Positions 47,282-58,600 of a DNA stretch of 64,000 nt are shown one piece after another. Both the position numbers and the translations under genes were made by a program. Under the pieces are notes generated by a model, which was not told where the DNA came from, did not search any database, and saw only the letters and a list, made by a program, of their open reading frames with translations. The DNA is taken from the IMG/VR virus record IMGVR_UViG_3300025872_003406, positions 1 through 64,000 of that record. One strand, 5' to 3'. Origin of the DNA: a virus. Each line of letters begins with the position of its first letter. Position 1 is the first letter of the stretch.

Positions 47282-50200
47282 ATGGCCCTCACTGAAGTCC
47301 TACGTTCCGATACATTTGAGCAATGGCGCACAAAGACGAACACTGTTTCGTCTGACCTAGGCGACAGAGCGACGCTTTCGGCCAATATCACCGCGAACAC
47401 ATCGTTGGTGGGTGCCATCAACGAGCTTCAGAGTGACATTGGAGTCATCGGTAGCCTTTCCACTTTTGCTGCATCAAACATCGTTGCCGCTCTGAACGAA
47501 CTGAAGACAGGATCAAGTGTCACGATCTCTGGGACGAAGACCTTTTCGTCGAATCTCAACCTTTCTTCTGGTCAGGCATATACGATCGACGGAACATCGG
47601 TCCTGAACGCCACAACATTAGGATCCGGCGTGGTCACCTCCTCTCTGACCACGGTCGGTACAATCGGTACGGGTGTATGGCAGGGAACAATCGTTTCTCC
47701 GACATACGGTGGAACAGGCATCAACAATGGTAGTCGTACTCTGACGATCTCTACGGGAAATCTGGCCTTGACGACAGCGGCCGGGGGATCATCACTGACT
47801 CTTCCTGCAAGCGGAACGGTTGCTACTTTGGCTGGAAGCGAAACGCTCACCACGAAGACCATCAACCTGGCGAACAATACGCTGACCGGTACTCTGGCTC
47901 AGTTTAACACAGCTCTGACCGATGACGATTTCGCAGCCCTGAATACAGCTCAGACCCTGACGAACAAGACGATCGCTCTGGGTTCAAACACGATCAGCGG
48001 TACTCTGGCTCAGTTTAACACAGCTCTGACCGATGACGATTTCGCAGCCCTTGCCGCAACTCAAACTCTGACGAATAAGAGCCTGCAGGATTCTACCACA
48101 TTCTTTATCGATGATGTAACACCGACAAAGAGGCTGCAATTTCAGTTATCAGGTATTACCGCGAACACTACTCGCACACTGACGATCCCGGATAATTCTG
48201 GAACGATTGCTCTCACCTCAGATACGACATTCATTGGTACCACATCAATAACTCTGAGCCGTGGATCTGGTAATCTTGCCTTGGCTGGTATTTCATCGGT
48301 CACTCTTCCTGGTTCAACATCTGGAACAGTTCTACTCCAGCCTACGGCGATTGCTGGAACAACTACAATCACTCTCCCTGCAACAAGCGGAACAGTTGTT
48401 ACCACAGGAGATACTGGAACCGTTACGAACACGATGCTTGCCGGAAGCATTGCAAATGGAAAGCTTGTCAATAGTTCTGTCACATTCAATGGTGTTACTG
48501 TTGCCCTCGGATCATCTGGAACTATCACTTCGACGACAACAAATGCGCTGACAATCGGTGATGGACTTAGTGGTACGAGCTTCAATGGATCTGCAGCAGT
48601 CACAATAGCTGCAGATGCAACTATTGCTCGTCGTGCTGATACTTTCTCTATCGGTACAACATCGGTCGCGCTGAACCGTACGTCTGGAAATCTTGCACTC
48701 ACCGGAATTTCTTCGATTGATTTTCCAACAGCAGGAACCAACGTAATTAAGCTTACTCCAGCATCAACAAATGCTCTGGTGACTTTGACGATGCCGGCAC
48801 AAACCGGTACAATCGTGACAACTGGAGATACCGGTACCGTAACTAACACCATGCTTGCCGGAAGCATTGCAAATGGAAAACTGGTCAATAGTTCCGTTAC
48901 GATCGGATCTACTGCGGTATCTCTCGGATCTACGGTTACGACATTCACTGGTCTGGCTTCTGTCACATCCTCGGCATTTAGCGGACCTCTGACCGGTAAC
49001 GTCACTGGTAATCTGACTGGAAATGCCGATACGGCAACAAAGTTGGCAACTGCCAGAACAATCAATGGAGTCAGCTTTGACGGTACCGCAAATATCACAG
49101 TCACTGCTGCGGCCGGAACGCTTACTGGAACTACGCTGAATAGCACGGTTGTTACATCCTCCCTGACATCTGTTGGTACTATTGGAACCGGAATCTGGCA
49201 AGGAACATCGATCGGTACCGCATATACCGATGCAAAGATCGTATCGGTTACCGGCACCGCAAATCAGATAACGGCCACAACGACGACCGGAGCTGTTGCC
49301 CTTTCTCTGCCTCAGAACATTCATACCGGGGCAACACCAACGTTTGCCTCTGTTACAGCAAATAATGTTGTTCTTGGGAGTGCAGCGAATACGATTTCAA
49401 CGTCTACCGCTTCGACTAATCTTACGCTTACTTCTACAGGAGGAACCGTTGCGGTCACTGGAAATGAAACGGTATCTGGAACGTTGGATGTTTCTGGAAA
49501 GACACAGGTTTTAACAACTCTTGCAAACAACACCGTTGTACTTGCCGTAGTCAATAATAATTCAACGTATACAAATGGTTTTCCCACGGCGCAACAAGGA
49601 GCAAATCGTTTTACAGTTGGTGCTGATGGCTCGGTGGAAATTAAGGGAGATCTAACAGTTCGTGGCGCAACGACGATTACTGGTGCTGCTACGATTTCTG
49701 CTAATTTTAATACACTGATCAACAAGCCTTCACCGGTTGTTGGTGTTACCCTATCTGGTGAGCTTTCTGGATCAGCATCCACAACTCTAACAGAATTGGG
49801 TGCCGGAACATATACGATTGCTCTGGCATCCACTATCATTGATAACGCTGTGATTGCTAGCAAAATTGCAGCAGACGCAGTAACCACCGCAAAGATTCTA
49901 AACGGAAATGTAACAAATGCAAAACTTGCAAACAGCAGCATCACTGTTACAACGGCCGGAGGATCTGGATTAAGTGGAGGTGCTGTAGTAAATCTGGGTG
50001 AAACTGTCACCCTGACAAATAGTGATAAAGGATCATCGCAGAGCATTTTCAAGAATATCGCAATTGCCGGCACTACGGCGTTAACTGCCAATGCAAACAA
50101 CGATATTCTGAACTTTGCGTCGGATGGTACGATATCACTTACTTCTTCCACGGCAGGTGGAAATAAGACGGTTAATATCGTCCACGCCACCATGGGAAGT

Positions 50201-53200
50201 CAGGCATCGGTTGATAATAGCGGTGGAACTGTTATCCAAGACGTCACACTGAATAATGGCCACGTCACAGGATTGACGAGTGTCAATCTTGATACTCGTT
50301 TCGCTCCTATCAACACAGAGACACTTGATTCTGTAACTACCAGAGGCTCTACAACATCAAACGGTATTACGGTCGGTTCTCTTACGACGAGTGGCGCCAT
50401 CAGTGCAGCGACCCTGACACTTTCGGGGGATTTAATTGTAAATGGCACAACGACTACGATCAATAGTTCTACGGTGACGGTTGACGATAAGAACATTGAG
50501 CTTGGAAGTGTACCTGTAAAAACAGGAATGGCTGCGACTCTCACGAGCGGGTCGATCGTCGTAAATCTTACGAGCGGAAATACTACCGGATTAATTCCTG
50601 GACAACGTTTAACGGATATAAACTCAAGCGGGGGTATATTTGGTTCTGCTTCAATTGCTGTTGCTGCAATTAACAATTTAACTCAATTTACTGTCACGAG
50701 TCCACACCTAGGATCTGGTGGAGTTACATTTGGTGCCGAGGCCGCCAGCGACTCAACTGCAAACGGCGGTGGTATTACTCTGAAAGGCGCCACTGACAAG
50801 ACGATTACCTGGGATTCTGCCAACACGAACTGGACATCCAGCGAACATTGGAACCTTCCGACTGGAAAGCAGTTTAAGATCAATAATACTGCCGTTCTGA
50901 CATCAACCGCTGTTCTTGGAATCGCAGGGACTGACATTGTTACTCTTACCGGATCACAGACTCTGACTAATAAGTCTATCAGCGGTGAACAGATTACTAG
51001 CGGTACAATCAATTCTGCCCGCCTTGATGCCGATCTTGCCGCCATCGCAGGGATCTCCGGAACATCTGGATTACTCAGAAAGACCGCAGCCGATACCTGG
51101 TCATTAGATACAGCGTCTTATCTGACCGGAAATCAAAGCATTAGCCTTACAGGTGATGTAACAGGAACCGGTGCAACAAGCATTTCAACGACAATCGCCA
51201 ATAATGCTATCACAACCGCGAAGATTGCTAATTCTAATGTTACCCTTGGAAAGATTGCAGATATTGCAGCACAACGAATTCTGGGAAATAATAGTGCTAG
51301 CACCTCAGCGGCTCCAGCAGAATTAACTGTCGCACAAGTTCAGGTTATGTTAGGTCTGGGTACTGCGGCATATACTGCTTCGACAGCATATCAACCTATT
51401 GGAACATACGTCACATCTGTTGGAGCCACAGCTCCAATTTCTTCCTCTGGAGGAACAACCCCGAATATAAGTCTTTCTGCCAGTTACGGCGATACTCAGA
51501 ATCCATATGGTACAAAGAATGCAAATACGGTTCTGGCAGGTCCTCCGAGTGGTGTAGCGGCGGTTCCGACATTCAGAGCTCTTGTTGCAGCAGATATTCC
51601 ATCACTAGATGCTGCTAAAATTACCACGGGAACGTTTGATGCTGCTAGAATTCCATCACTAGATGCTGCTAAAATTACCACGGGAACGTTTGATGCTGCT
51701 AGAATTCCATCGCTGAATTACCAGCCATTTGATGCTGATCTTGCAGCAATCGCTGGATTGACCGGAACAAGCGGACTACTTAGAAAGACTAATACTGATA
51801 CCTGGTCATTAGATACATCATCGTATCTGACATCTAATCCAAATCTGCAAACTGTCTGCAATGTTGGAAACACAACGACGACTAGCATTACTGCTGGATC
51901 ATTTGTTAAGTCTGGCGCATTCTCAACCGATATTCTGAAGGGTGACGGATCAACAGAAAGTGATAGCAATTACGTCAAAACCTCGGGCAATCAGACTATT
52001 GCTGGAACTAAGATATTCAGCCAGAAGATGGGCATCGGCTCTAATTCGAGCTCGACTGCTGCTCTAAACCTTGACCTAGGATTTGATTCAATTTCTGCCG
52101 CTCAGCCAACACGAGCGATTTGGTTGCGTCCAACGTTTCGACCAAACAGCATCGGCGGAGGTGTGATGGAAGGCATTGGAATTGTTCCAATCATTGACTC
52201 GAGCTTCTGGAGTGAATCTACGCCAGCGATGACGTACAGCGCCATTCGAATCGGCGCCGTTACACGTACTGGTACTACAGCAGTCACCGAAACGCGCGGT
52301 CTTTATATCGATAACTGCACGCTGGGTACTACAAATTATGCGATTTACAGCGCTCATACTGGAGCATCTGTTTTCTCTGGATCACTTACAGCGACATCCT
52401 TTATCGGTTCAGCTGCTTCATTAACAAACTTCCCTACGCTCAATCAAAATACGACTGGTACTGCCGCAAACGTAACCGGTACCGTTGCAGTCGCAAATGG
52501 TGGTACTGGAGCGACAACATTCACTGCCGGATATCTAAAGGCTAACGCACAGAATGCGTTCACTACTGTGGCATCTGTTCCGTGGAGTGATGTTTCATCT
52601 AAGCCTGAAAGTTCGATTGTAAGCAGCCTGGCTCTTTCTGCTCAAACTGTCACCGGAGGCGCCTATCTTAACTCTACAGTTTATAAGCTGGATTCAAGCT
52701 CTGGAACATCATCGCTAAAGATTTCTAATGGTACAGGAGTTACTGTAGCTTATGTAAATGCCGGCGAAATTTCAGTGTCCATTCCTCAGGCTGTAGCAAC
52801 AACATCGAATGTCCAGTTCGGTTCTATTGGAGTTGGTACCGCTGCATCTGGAGTGTCTGGCGAGATCCGTGCGATCGATAACATCACTGCATATTACACC
52901 TCAGACGAACGCCTCAAGACGAACGTCCGCAAGATTGAGAATGCACTGGACAAGGTTACTCAGATCAATGGTGTGGTCTATGACTGGAATGATACCTACA
53001 AGAAGTCTCACGGTGATGTGGATGGTTACTTCGTTCGTAACGACAACTCCGGCGTCATCGCCCAGGAGGTCGAGAAGGTCTTCCCGAACGTTGTGGGTGA
53101 ACGTCAGGATGGATTCAAGGCAGTTCGTTACGAGCTCCTGGTTCCTCTCCTGATCGAGGCCATCAAGGATCTCAAGGCCGAGATCGAGTCATTAAAGGCA

Positions 53201-53209
53201 AATAAGTAA
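47282..53209 (+). CDS. Long tail fibre with C-terminal S74 self-cleaving chaperone
   Basis: The 1975-residue protein has an N-terminal attachment region, then many short Thr/Ser/Gly/Asn-rich beta repeats (such as TLTNKTI, SLPQNIHTGATPTF, DAAKITTGTFDAAR), and a peptidase S74-type end. The S74 domain starts near YYTSDERLKTNVRKIENALD, with the Ser-Lys pair expected for autocleavage, and continues GVIAQEVEKVFPNVV to a coiled coil. The domain trimerises the fibre and then cuts itself off. It is the likely host receptor-binding fibre. Confidence 0.85.
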   Translation: MALTEVLRSDTFEQWRTKTNTVSSDLGDRATLSANITANTSLVGAINELQSDIGVIGSLSTFAASNIVAALNELKTGSSVTISGTKTFSSNLNLSSGQAYTIDGTSVLNATTLGSGVVTSSLTTVGTIGTGVWQGTIVSPTYGGTGINNGSRTLTISTGNLALTTAAGGSSLTLPASGTVATLAGSETLTTKTINLANNTLTGTLAQFNTALTDDDFAALNTAQTLTNKTIALGSNTISGTLAQFNTALTDDDFAALAATQTLTNKSLQDSTTFFIDDVTPTKRLQFQLSGITANTTRTLTIPDNSGTIALTSDTTFIGTTSITLSRGSGNLALAGISSVTLPGSTSGTVLLQPTAIAGTTTITLPATSGTVVTTGDTGTVTNTMLAGSIANGKLVNSSVTFNGVTVALGSSGTITSTTTNALTIGDGLSGTSFNGSAAVTIAADATIARRADTFSIGTTSVALNRTSGNLALTGISSIDFPTAGTNVIKLTPASTNALVTLTMPAQTGTIVTTGDTGTVTNTMLAGSIANGKLVNSSVTIGSTAVSLGSTVTTFTGLASVTSSAFSGPLTGNVTGNLTGNADTATKLATARTINGVSFDGTANITVTAAAGTLTGTTLNSTVVTSSLTSVGTIGTGIWQGTSIGTAYTDAKIVSVTGTANQITATTTTGAVALSLPQNIHTGATPTFASVTANNVVLGSAANTISTSTASTNLTLTSTGGTVAVTGNETVSGTLDVSGKTQVLTTLANNTVVLAVVNNNSTYTNGFPTAQQGANRFTVGADGSVEIKGDLTVRGATTITGAATISANFNTLINKPSPVVGVTLSGELSGSASTTLTELGAGTYTIALASTIIDNAVIASKIAADAVTTAKILNGNVTNAKLANSSITVTTAGGSGLSGGAVVNLGETVTLTNSDKGSSQSIFKNIAIAGTTALTANANNDILNFASDGTISLTSSTAGGNKTVNIVHATMGSQASVDNSGGTVIQDVTLNNGHVTGLTSVNLDTRFAPINTETLDSVTTRGSTTSNGITVGSLTTSGAISAATLTLSGDLIVNGTTTTINSSTVTVDDKNIELGSVPVKTGMAATLTSGSIVVNLTSGNTTGLIPGQRLTDINSSGGIFGSASIAVAAINNLTQFTVTSPHLGSGGVTFGAEAASDSTANGGGITLKGATDKTITWDSANTNWTSSEHWNLPTGKQFKINNTAVLTSTAVLGIAGTDIVTLTGSQTLTNKSISGEQITSGTINSARLDADLAAIAGISGTSGLLRKTAADTWSLDTASYLTGNQSISLTGDVTGTGATSISTTIANNAITTAKIANSNVTLGKIADIAAQRILGNNSASTSAAPAELTVAQVQVMLGLGTAAYTASTAYQPIGTYVTSVGATAPISSSGGTTPNISLSASYGDTQNPYGTKNANTVLAGPPSGVAAVPTFRALVAADIPSLDAAKITTGTFDAARIPSLDAAKITTGTFDAARIPSLNYQPFDADLAAIAGLTGTSGLLRKTNTDTWSLDTSSYLTSNPNLQTVCNVGNTTTTSITAGSFVKSGAFSTDILKGDGSTESDSNYVKTSGNQTIAGTKIFSQKMGIGSNSSSTAALNLDLGFDSISAAQPTRAIWLRPTFRPNSIGGGVMEGIGIVPIIDSSFWSESTPAMTYSAIRIGAVTRTGTTAVTETRGLYIDNCTLGTTNYAIYSAHTGASVFSGSLTATSFIGSAASLTNFPTLNQNTTGTAANVTGTVAVANGGTGATTFTAGYLKANAQNAFTTVASVPWSDVSSKPESSIVSSLALSAQTVTGGAYLNSTVYKLDSSSGTSSLKISNGTGVTVAYVNAGEISVSIPQAVATTSNVQFGSIGVGTAASGVSGEIRAIDNITAYYTSDERLKTNVRKIENALDKVTQINGVVYDWNDTYKKSHGDVDGYFVRNDNSGVIAQEVEKVFPNVVGERQDGFKAVRYELLVPLLIEAIKDLKAEIESLKANK
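47888..48051 (+). repeat. Direct repeat inside the long fibre
   Basis: A 53-base unit coding for GTLAQFNTALTDDDFAAL occurs unchanged at 47888-47940 and 47999-48051, a period of 111 bases (37 residues). Confidence 0.85.
51596..51703 (+). repeat. Perfect tandem 54-base duplication in the long fibre
   Basis: Two identical 54-base units (51596-51649 and 51650-51703) encode IPSLDAAKITTGTFDAAR twice, followed by the first bases of a third. The lack of any difference points to a recent duplication. Confidence 0.88.
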
Positions 53210-53211
53210 GT

Positions 53212-53219
53212 TATAAATA
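53212..53219 (+). promoter_or_regulatory. Late promoter before 53229
   Basis: TATAAATA ends nine bases before the ATG at 53229, just after the fibre stop. Confidence 0.78.
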
Positions 53220-53228
53220 CACTGACTT

Positions 53229-53567
53229 ATGGCTGTCTACGCGAATATCTCGATTGACCAGGGATCAGATTTTACCTCAACTGTGACTGTCGAGGGTTCT
53301 GATGGTATCGCATTTAACCTGACGGGATATACTGCTCGCGGCCAGATTCGCAAGTCATATACCTCCACTACTGCGATCAACTTCTCGACGGCGATCAACT
53401 CACCTACTGCCGGAACAATTCAGCTCACACTGACAGCAGTGCAGACAGGTGCAATGAAAGCAGGTCGGTACCTTTATGACGTGGAGGTAGTACAGACCTC
53501 AACTGGTAAAGTCACTCGTGTCGTAGAAGGTCAGGTCGAGGTCAATCCTCGTATTACTCAGCCATGA
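53229..53567 (+). CDS. Virion beta-sandwich protein, 112 residues
   Basis: The pattern IDQGSDFTSTVTVEGSDG, LTGYTARGQIRKSY and GRYLYDVEVVQTSTGKVTRV is that of a small tail-associated beta-sandwich protein common in T4-like marine phages. It may bind fibres or cap the virion. ATGA-coupled to the next gene. Confidence 0.65.
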   Translation: MAVYANISIDQGSDFTSTVTVEGSDGIAFNLTGYTARGQIRKSYTSTTAINFSTAINSPTAGTIQLTLTAVQTGAMKAGRYLYDVEVVQTSTGKVTRVVEGQVEVNPRITQP

Positions 53568-53809
53568 GCAACATTGTAGGATCAGTCCTTCCTGCACCAG
53601 CAATCAAGTCCACAGTACGTGGTTTGCAGAACGTTCAGGCACGCACTGTTGCGATTGGTGCACCTAAGTCGATGGGAGATCTGTCGGATGTCGACCTTTC
53701 TGCAGTCGGTGACGGCGCGCTTTTAATTTACAACGGAACACTTCAAAAATTCGTGGCCAACACCGAGGTCAATAACTCGAACACGAAGATCGTTGGCGGC
53801 AGTTTCTAA
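53564..53809 (+). CDS. Small virion-type protein, 81 residues
   Basis: Contains MGDLSDVDLSAVGDGALLIY, a short motif also seen in longer fibre proteins (compare LTSLADVTISSVVNAQVLIY in the next gene), suggesting a shared fibre module. It ends with GGSF. Coupled to the preceding gene. Confidence 0.6.
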   Translation: MSNIVGSVLPAPAIKSTVRGLQNVQARTVAIGAPKSMGDLSDVDLSAVGDGALLIYNGTLQKFVANTEVNNSNTKIVGGSF

Positions 53810-53832
53810 CCTAGAGCATCTACCTTACTATC

Positions 53833-55512
53833 ATGCCCGGCACAATCATCAAAACCAAGTATAGCGATATCACGAATCAGCCAGCACCAGATGCATTGGC
53901 ACATTCGGAGCAAGCATACTCATTCGCATCAAATCGCCTTTTCATCGGTAAGACCAGCGGGGCCACGGTAGATCCGATCATCATCGGTGGTAAGTACTAC
54001 ACCGACATGATGGCCCAGACGCCGGGAGTGCTGACAGCAAGCTCGACGATCATCGTTGACCAGTACAAGTGGGTCGATCACCTGATCACTGGTGGACTGA
54101 AGCTGACTACATCCAACGGCGCAGGTCAGGAACTTACGACGGTTGTTACGACGATCGGTGGAGGTGCCGCGAATAACGAACTTCCGACGGCTCTGGCTGT
54201 CAAAAACTATACTGACTCCGTTGCTGCTGCTCAGACGCTCACATCTCTGGCCGATGTCACTATCTCGAGCGTGGTCAATGCTCAGGTGCTCATCTATGAT
54301 AGTACTGCTCAGCAATGGCTGAATCAATCTCTTTCTGGTGATCTGACGATCAGTAAGACCGGTGTTGTCACTCTTGCTAATACTGGTGTTACTGCTCAGA
54401 CCTACGGATCGACGACAGCAATTCCTGTTCTGACAATCGACAGTAAGGGTCGCATCACGAGCGCTTCTACCGCTTCTCTGGCAACTTCTCTTTCAATTGC
54501 TGGTGACACAGGAACTGATTCGGTTGCGCTACTGACAGACACACTGACATTCGTTGGTGGAGCGGGCATCACATCAGCCGTCACCAACAATACTGTCACT
54601 CTGGATGTCGATAATACTGTTGCGCGTAGCACTGACACGCTCAATTACTTCAGCTCCACGACGTCTGCTCAGCTTGCCTCTGTCATCTCGGATGAGACCG
54701 GCACGGGAGCTCTGGTATTTGGTACAAGCCCTACATTCACCACATCAGTTGTTACTGACAGCCTCACATTCGCAGTATTCAATACAACTGCAACAACAGT
54801 TCAGGCATTTGGTGCTGCAACCGATCTTGCGATCGGTGCAACATCTGGTAATACGACGGTTCGTAACAACCTGATCGTCTCTGGCACACTGACAGTCAAC
54901 GGCAACACATCGACAGTCAACTCGACAGTTACGACCCTGACAGATCCAGTCATCATGCTGGCCCAGGATGCCCTGGCTGCAGGTGACTCAAATGATCGTG
55001 GCGTCAAGTTCAACTACGGTGATGGCTCGCAGGTTCAGACCGGATTCTTCGGTATGGACATGCAGACCGGCCGCTTTGTGTTCAAGGCGACTGGGGCGAC
55101 TGCCACAAATCCTGAGAACTTCAGCAGCCCATGGTCCGATGCCCAGTTCGGTGAGATCTATGGTACCGGCGGTACATTAGGCAATGTCACTGTTGGCGTA
55201 GCGACAGATAACAAGATCACGACAACGAGTGGCACTCTGGTCATCGATGCAGCCAATAATACGGTTCAGATCGATGCTGACGCTTCAGTCACTGGTACGT
55301 TCGGCGTCACCGGAGCGGTTACTCTAACGACTGCTCTGGGTGTTTCATCCGGTGGTACTGGAGTCTCAAGCTATACTGGCAAAGCGGTGTTCGTATCAAA
55401 TTCTGGAGGAACAGCCACAAACTTCCTGACCGGAACTCAATACCAGATCGTTCAGTTTGATGCTACTGGCACTCCGATTGCCTCTGCCACGATTGACGGC
55501 GGCACGTTCTAA
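53833..55512 (+). CDS. Tail fibre-like protein, 559 residues
   Basis: An N-terminal region (about 1-85, TKYSDITNQPAPDALAHSEQ) is followed by an LADVTIS module, repeated beta segments and an ending TASATIDGGTF. It shares short modules with the genes on both sides (VNGNTSTVNSTVTTLTDPVI compared with NGSTTTINSTTTTLDDPIF at 60372). No chaperone domain is seen. Likely a fibre or fibre-base protein. Confidence 0.7.
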   Translation: MPGTIIKTKYSDITNQPAPDALAHSEQAYSFASNRLFIGKTSGATVDPIIIGGKYYTDMMAQTPGVLTASSTIIVDQYKWVDHLITGGLKLTTSNGAGQELTTVVTTIGGGAANNELPTALAVKNYTDSVAAAQTLTSLADVTISSVVNAQVLIYDSTAQQWLNQSLSGDLTISKTGVVTLANTGVTAQTYGSTTAIPVLTIDSKGRITSASTASLATSLSIAGDTGTDSVALLTDTLTFVGGAGITSAVTNNTVTLDVDNTVARSTDTLNYFSSTTSAQLASVISDETGTGALVFGTSPTFTTSVVTDSLTFAVFNTTATTVQAFGAATDLAIGATSGNTTVRNNLIVSGTLTVNGNTSTVNSTVTTLTDPVIMLAQDALAAGDSNDRGVKFNYGDGSQVQTGFFGMDMQTGRFVFKATGATATNPENFSSPWSDAQFGEIYGTGGTLGNVTVGVATDNKITTTSGTLVIDAANNTVQIDADASVTGTFGVTGAVTLTTALGVSSGGTGVSSYTGKAVFVSNSGGTATNFLTGTQYQIVQFDATGTPIASATIDGGTF

Positions 55513-55533
55513 TAGCTAGTCGATTTATCCACT

Positions 55534-55578
55534 TATAAATAGGTGGTCTGGGTTTTTACTCGGACCACCTATTCTGTT
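55534..55578 (+). promoter_or_regulatory. Late promoter fused to a terminator hairpin
   Basis: TATAAATA (55534-55541) shares its last bases with an 11-bp stem, AATAGGTGGTC (55538-55548) with GACCACCTATT (55563-55573), followed by CTGTTTT. The design and the AGGTGGT/ACCACCT core repeat those at 10239-10277. Confidence 0.72.
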
Positions 55579-55602
55579 TTATAACTCGGAGTTTTTACTC
55601 AC

Positions 55603-58600
55603 ATGGCCAATAACATTCTACTCAAGAAGTCTTCGGTTGCCGCCAAGGTTCCTACCACTGGCGATCTGGATTACGGTGAACTCGCGCTCAATTACGCAGA
55701 CGGCGCGCTGTATTACAAGACATCGGGTAATGCAATTGCTCGTCTGAACCCGCCCGAGTCGATTGGATTTGCGAATGTAGCAGTTAGCGGACAGAGCACA
55801 CTTGTGGCTGACACAGCTACTGGAACATTGACAGTTGCTGCTGGAAATGGCGCAATTACTGTTACTACAAATTCTGGGACCGATACTTTAACAATTTCGC
55901 ATACTGACACCTCATCCGTGGCGAATCTTTCGTCCGATAATTCTGCGGGAGTAGTGCTGCAGGACATCGCATTTACATTTGATACCTACGGACACGTTCA
56001 AACTGCCACAGTTGCGACAACAAATCTAGATAGCCGTTACTTACAAACGGAATCTGATACTCTCGCAACAGTTACCACTCGTGGAAATACCACTGCCAAT
56101 TCCATTACTATCGGAGGCCTGACAGTCAACGGTGCTTCTTCACTGGCAGGCGATGTTACTAATGTCGATTCTATCTCATTCGACCTGACAGCAGCAGCGG
56201 CCACCGGCATCGGTAAACTATACTGGGATGCTGGATTCGGTCAATTGCGCTACGGACTAGGTGGAGGAAATGTCGAGGTTGCGATCGGACAGACTCAGGT
56301 AACATATGTCCGCAATGCTGAAACAAGCACAATCACAAAGGGTCAGGTAGTTTACCTGTTCGGCGCTCAGGGTGATCGTCCTTCAGTCAAGCTGGCATCA
56401 AATACAGCCGATACAACATCGAACAAGACTTTTGGTATCGCAGCAGAAAATATCGCTGCAAATAGCGATGGCTATGTTATCAACACTGGTATACTCAGCG
56501 GCGTTGACACTTCTGCTTATACTCCTGGAGATATTCTCTGGCTAGGATCGGCTGCCGGAACATACACAACGACAAAAGCTGTCGCACCAAATCACTTGGT
56601 CTTTATTGGAGTAGTAGTCAAGGCAAATCAAGGCGGAGGACAGATCTACGTCAAGCCTCAGAACGGATATGAGCTTGATGAGATTCACGATGTTCTGATC
56701 AGTGGAATTGGCCTGAATCATAGCCTGTTCTATGATAGCTCTGTCAATGTCTGGAAGAACTATGCTCCTTCTGCAGCACGCACAAACCTAGGCCTAGGAA
56801 CGATTGCAACGCAGAACGCAAATTCTGTTGCGATCACGGGCGGAGCAATCGATGGAACTCCGGTTGGTGCAACGACTCCAAGCACGGGCAAGTTCACAAC
56901 TCTGCAGACAACGGGTGATGCCACGATTGGCGGTAATTTGACAGTGAGCGGAACGACCACGACAGTCAATGCTCAGAACCTGAACATCACTGATAATCTG
57001 TTCTACCTGAACGCTGGATCGACAAACACGAATCCAGACATCGGTTTTGCTGCGAATTACAATGATGGAACATACCGCCACGCTGGATTCTTCCGCGATG
57101 CGACGGATGGTTACTGGAAGGTGTTCAAGAACTACACACCTGAGCCAGATGCCAGCATCTACATCGATACCTCTCACGCATCATTTGCTCTGGCCGACAT
57201 TCAGGCGGCTAACTTCCGTGGTGCTCTGGTGGGTAATGCCACGACAGCATCCACACTGGCAGGCACGCCGACGATCAATGGAGTTACATTCAATGGTGGA
57301 TCGAACATCACTATCACTGCCAGTACCACGAATGCTCTGACGATCGGTGATGGCCTGAGTGGTACAAGCTTCAATGGATCTGCTGCCGTCACAATTGCTG
57401 CCGATTCTACGATTGCACGACGCTCTGATGTTCATTATATCGGAACAACTAGTATCGCTCTGAATCGTACCTCGGCTGCTCAGACACTGACCGGCATCAA
57501 TGGATTGACGGCTGTTGGTACTGACCAAAGCATCACGCTGACTCCAACTGGGACGGGTGGAGTCGGTATTGGTACTTCAAGCCCGAATGAGTTGCTATCT
57601 ATCGGATATATCGATGGGTCATACGGAAGGATTGAATTCAGAAGCGCATCGTATGCTCGCCAGGCAATCATCGAGGGTGTAGATGATGCATCCGGTGGAA
57701 ACGGACACCTCGCAATCTATACTCGAAACAGTGGAAGTGTTTTTGAAAGACTGAGAGTTACAAGCACTGGTAGACTTGGAATTGGAACAACCAATCCAAC
57801 AGCAAAAATCCATGCGATGTCTGGCGCTGCTTATTTACGCGCTACGCTTGAATCGGAAACAACTCCGCAGATCATTATATCAAACGGAACGCAGATCATT
57901 AATTTTGGTATTAACGGCGACGTTATTCCTTCTGTCACAGCCCAAAGCAATGATCCGCTAGTATTTGGCACAAATAATATCGAGCGCGCACGTTTTACTG
58001 CAGCTGGTAATTTTGGTATTGGTACCACAAGTCCATCAGCAAAATTAAGTGTTGTCGGTACTTCTGATCAGACTCAGTTTTTAATAAAAATTATTCTTCT
58101 CAAGGAAATTATGCGTTTCAGCTTCAAAACAGTAGTGGAAATGCTGTACTCGCATTTGCTGCATCCGGAAGTATAGTTAGACCTGCTACAGTTGCCGGCG
58201 ATTTAACTCTTGAACAGCTTGGAGCTAATAGTATAACTTTCAATACAAATGGATCGGAAAAAGTCCGTATTACCAGTAGTGGTGATATTGGTGTTGGAAC
58301 TACGAGCCCAACCGCCAAACTTGATGTTTACGGCGGCGCTTCCGCAACACCTCAGACATATATTTTAGCTCGCGCTGGATCATTTACTACAGTTCTTGGA
58401 GCACAGGACAGTGCAGGAGTTGCACAAGAATCATTTGTTGGATCTCTGACAAACAACGATTTTAAGTTCAAGACGAACAATATCGAGTATATGCGTCTGA
58501 AGTCAGACGGAAACTTTGGCATTGGTACTACATCGCCGTCACAAAAGCTTGAGGTCACTGGTAATATAAAGCTGACAAATGGCGGATATATCTACGGAGA

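Noticed and set aside
48142-50193. Long minus-strand open frames of 371 and 290 residues opposite the fibre gene
   Set aside because: Their Val/Pro/Ala-rich composition is what the complement of Thr/Gly/Asn-rich fibre codons gives. No start signal or domain.
58083-58095. Programmed frameshift in the 55603 fibre
   Set aside because: TTTTTAATAAAAATT offers no X-XXY-YYZ heptamer in the right phase, and shifting has no known role in fibres; a lost base is simpler.
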